Assembly: GCA_041658405.1 (NCBI GenBank)
Contig: JBBAAG010000079.1
Coordinates: 1-13,772, forward strand
Source of the DNA: Elusimicrobiota bacterium
Lineage (GTDB): Bacteria; Elusimicrobiota; UBA5214; JBBAAG01
Direction of reading: 5' to 3'
Length of the DNA: 13,772 bases
In this document: piece after piece, positions 13,201-13,772 of the stretch
Layout: each line of letters opens with the position of its first letter
Position numbering within the stretch: the stretch's first letter is position 1
Notes under the pieces: model-generated
Databases searched by the model: none
Told to the model about the DNA's origin: nothing
The model's input: only the letters and a program-made list of their open reading frames with translations
Position numbers and translations under genes: made by a program

Positions 13201-13772
13201 GTAAGGCCGGTGTTGATATTACCGTCCAGTGCGCCGCCGGTACCGCCGGAAAGATAAATGTTATTGCCGGTATCCACTGCGATATCGTCTGCGTTGTCAT
13301 TTTCTGAGGTGCCAAATTGTTTAGTCCACTGTTTTGTCCCGGCGGAGTCAAATTTACTGAAGAAAATGTCAAGTGCGCCGGAGCCAAGATTACCGTCAAT
13401 CCCGGGGGTTGTGCCGTAAACAGAGTATGTCATTGCGGCGCGTTGTTTTGAGCTCGCAAGTTTTTGCGCAGGTTCGCCGTCAATCGGCGCTTCCGGCGGA
13501 ATGCCTGTGGTGCCGGAAGCATAAACGTTACCCGCGGAATCAGTGGTGATGCCTCCTGATATTTCGGTATCCGCGGAACCTACCATTCGTGCCCATTGTT
13601 TTGTACCCGAGGAGTTGAATTTTAGTAGTAATAGGTCGGTTATACCGGAGAACGGCTGGCTGTCATACGATTTTGAGGCTGTGCAGTTGAGGTACACATT
13701 TCCCGAGGAGTCTAATGTTAGCGCGGAAGATGTGTCATCATCTGTGGTACCAAATACTTTTGTCCATTGCTT
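10272..13772 (-). CDS. Giant secreted protein: SBBP beta-propeller repeats, nine beta-sandwich repeats, Ig-like and FlgD-like C-terminus (5' end outside window)
   Basis: The frame is open to the window edge, giving 1,166 residues with the N-terminus missing; the GTG at 13697 is internal. The order from the N-side: SBBP-type propeller repeats (13170-13772) with LDSSGNVYLNC, TDSAGNVYASG and VDTGNNIYLSG, each coupled to a 'KFDSAGTKQWTKQFG' blade; nine tandem repeats of about 85 residues (about 10858-13170) resembling carboxypeptidase-regulatory-like/CnaB-type sandwiches; an Ig-like domain (about 10580-10855, PDSAPEITMLNPTPGQIIWG...); and a FlgD-like/C-terminal sorting-type domain (10272-10500) containing YDFTGRRIKLIYNG, WDATDDNGTKVNSGTYVIVI and ending RKVVVLR. 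The C-terminal domain resembles those of proteins exported to the surface. Adjacent PorV-family protein shares a four-base overlap. Probable role: long surface stalk or adhesin with a propeller head. No catalytic residues recognised. Confidence 0.82.
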   Translation of the reverse strand, partial: KQWTKVFGTTDDDTSSALTLDSSGNVYLNCTASKSYDSQPFSGITDLLLLKFNSSGTKQWARMVGSADTEISGGITTDSAGNVYASGTTGIPPEAPIDGEPAQKLASSKQRAAMTYSVYGTTPGIDGNLGSGALDIFFSKFDSAGTKQWTKQFGTSENDNADDIAVDTGNNIYLSGGTGGALDGNINTGLTDVIITKYGYVYYYIKGYVRDNTSTGISGVTLTLSGTGTGSYSTDSTGYYEFLNLPSGSYGITATKTDYGFNPSSKTFTALSSNQENQNFTGTYTPTVFSIKGYIRNTGGTAIPGLSVTLSGDANKTAITTATGYYEFTNLNTGNYLLKPTGTNWTFSPVSKTFLSLSANQETQNFTGTCYGYFTGKTSSTLNGTNLIGVMVETQISGITINSTLTDTSGNYVLRVPTGTYDLKASSTGYTTSTRASMTTLYNSTTTVNFGLTKTLFYIKGYARDNTATGITGVTVNLTGTSTGSYTTTGTGYYEFLNIPSGNYAVTAGKTGYTFSPSNKSYTNLSASQDTQNFTGTIAGITYYIRGYTRTSGSTAISGVTINLTGSNTGSTITDNSGYYEFPALTAGNYAVIPLKTDYNFSPSSKTYSSITANQDTQNYIGTYNPVTYNINGYVRTVSSTGVTGITLRLTPSTWTYTTTSTGYYQFTGIISGMNYTLTPDGILWEFDPANKTYNPLTANQANQNFTAVNTTITQTGYYIKGYIRDSATSTGISSVTIRLTDSSTGTYTTSDTGYYEFLGLTSGNYTLTPGKQSYSFSPGKKTYTALTGNQENQTFTGTYSTIIYRITGYVRTSNNTAVTGVTLTLTGSNSGTASTDNTGYYEFTNLLPGNYYVILTKPSYFFTPSNRAYTPLEGNSDTQNYTATYSTVTYTIKGYVLDGQSAAVDSAVVTLTGTVNGTYTTNSEGYYEFRTLPPGNYDVTAVKQGYDITPSTRSYAPLSANQVNQYFIAAVTPDSAPEITMLNPTPGQIIWGTTKITVSVTDDKGIAQVLFYGAKKLLTIINTPPWECYWDTTKTKDGNSTVEAIVYDTVNHTANKRIVVNINNAAYNDTLATDGEVKIKNNFVTSSAPLMTVLYNPRESDVVTEIYDFTGRRIKLIYNGKNTGDTMEFQWDATDDNGTKVNSGTYVIVITDGTAVITRKVVVLR
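10858..13170 (-). repeat. Nine tandem ~255-base coding repeats
   Basis: Unit starts on the minus strand fall near 13170, 12912, 12668, 12408, 12152, 11896, 11622, 11368 and 11110. Each encodes a core such as IKGYVRDNTSTGISGVTLTL, then GYYEFLNLPSGNY, then FSPSSKTYTALTANQ and QNFTGTY. Unit 3 (about 12410-12668) is strongly diverged, reading YFTGKTSSTLNGTNLIGVMV and lacking the GYYEF and NQ..QNF motifs. The other eight are close variants. Recent tandem duplication and gene conversion are likely. Confidence 0.85.

Noticed and set aside
1..13772. tRNA, rRNA or riboswitch genes
   Set aside because: No cloverleaf, rRNA segment or recognisable riboswitch core was seen by eye in the intergenic stretches.

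Overview
The window looks like a chromosomal accessory region of an uncultured, diderm (outer-membrane-bearing) bacterium. The evidence is a PorV/PorQ-type outer-membrane protein, a second beta-barrel fragment, several Sec signal peptides, and very large secreted repeat proteins ending in a FlgD-like domain. That mix, together with exported FGE-fold proteins and an exported tail-collar protein, recalls Elusimicrobiota and other uncultured groundwater lineages, but this placement is inference from protein style only. Base composition is moderate, starts are mostly ATG with recognisable GGAGG-type ribosome sites, and several sigma70-like promoters can be read.

Layout. Positions 1-97 are the right end of an IS3-family insertion sequence (transposase C-terminus plus a terminus ending in CA). 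It has landed in the signal-peptide region of an outer-membrane beta-barrel gene, leaving a headless remnant (98-563). The ribosome site of the next gene overlaps that remnant's stop codon. That gene (574-2844) encodes a secreted protein of Fn3-FGE-Fn3-FGE architecture. The last ~100 bases of each FGE-fold domain look like the variable repeat of a diversity-generating retroelement (DGR): conserved blocks separated by codons that nearly all end in C, in a gene that otherwise prefers A/T-ending codons. No reverse transcriptase or template repeat lies in the window, so any engine must be elsewhere. This is the most interesting signal here.

On the minus strand, 2965-4544 holds a two-gene AbiE type IV toxin-antitoxin operon (AbiEi regulator and AbiEii nucleotidyltransferase) with a four-base gene overlap and a palindrome over the promoter. 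Next come a small unrecognised 62-residue protein behind an extended -10 promoter (4895-5083), a secreted tail-collar-like protein behind a near-consensus promoter (5294-6292), a URO-D/cobamide-methyltransferase-family enzyme (6320-7393) that ends at a probable terminator, an intergenic palindromic element (about 7420-7550), a membrane-anchored thioredoxin-TPR protein with a glutamine-rich tail (7625-8653), and a family 2 glycosyltransferase (8675-9370).

The right part (9382-13772, minus strand) is a two-gene unit. A giant secreted protein, running off the window edge, carries beta-propeller (SBBP) repeats, nine tandem ~85-residue carboxypeptidase-regulatory-like beta-sandwich repeats, an Ig-like domain and a FlgD-like C-terminus. 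Its stop overlaps the start of a PorV/PorQ-family outer-membrane protein. The overall theme is cell surface and secretion, punctuated by mobile or selfish elements (IS3, AbiE, putative DGR targets, palindromic repeat).
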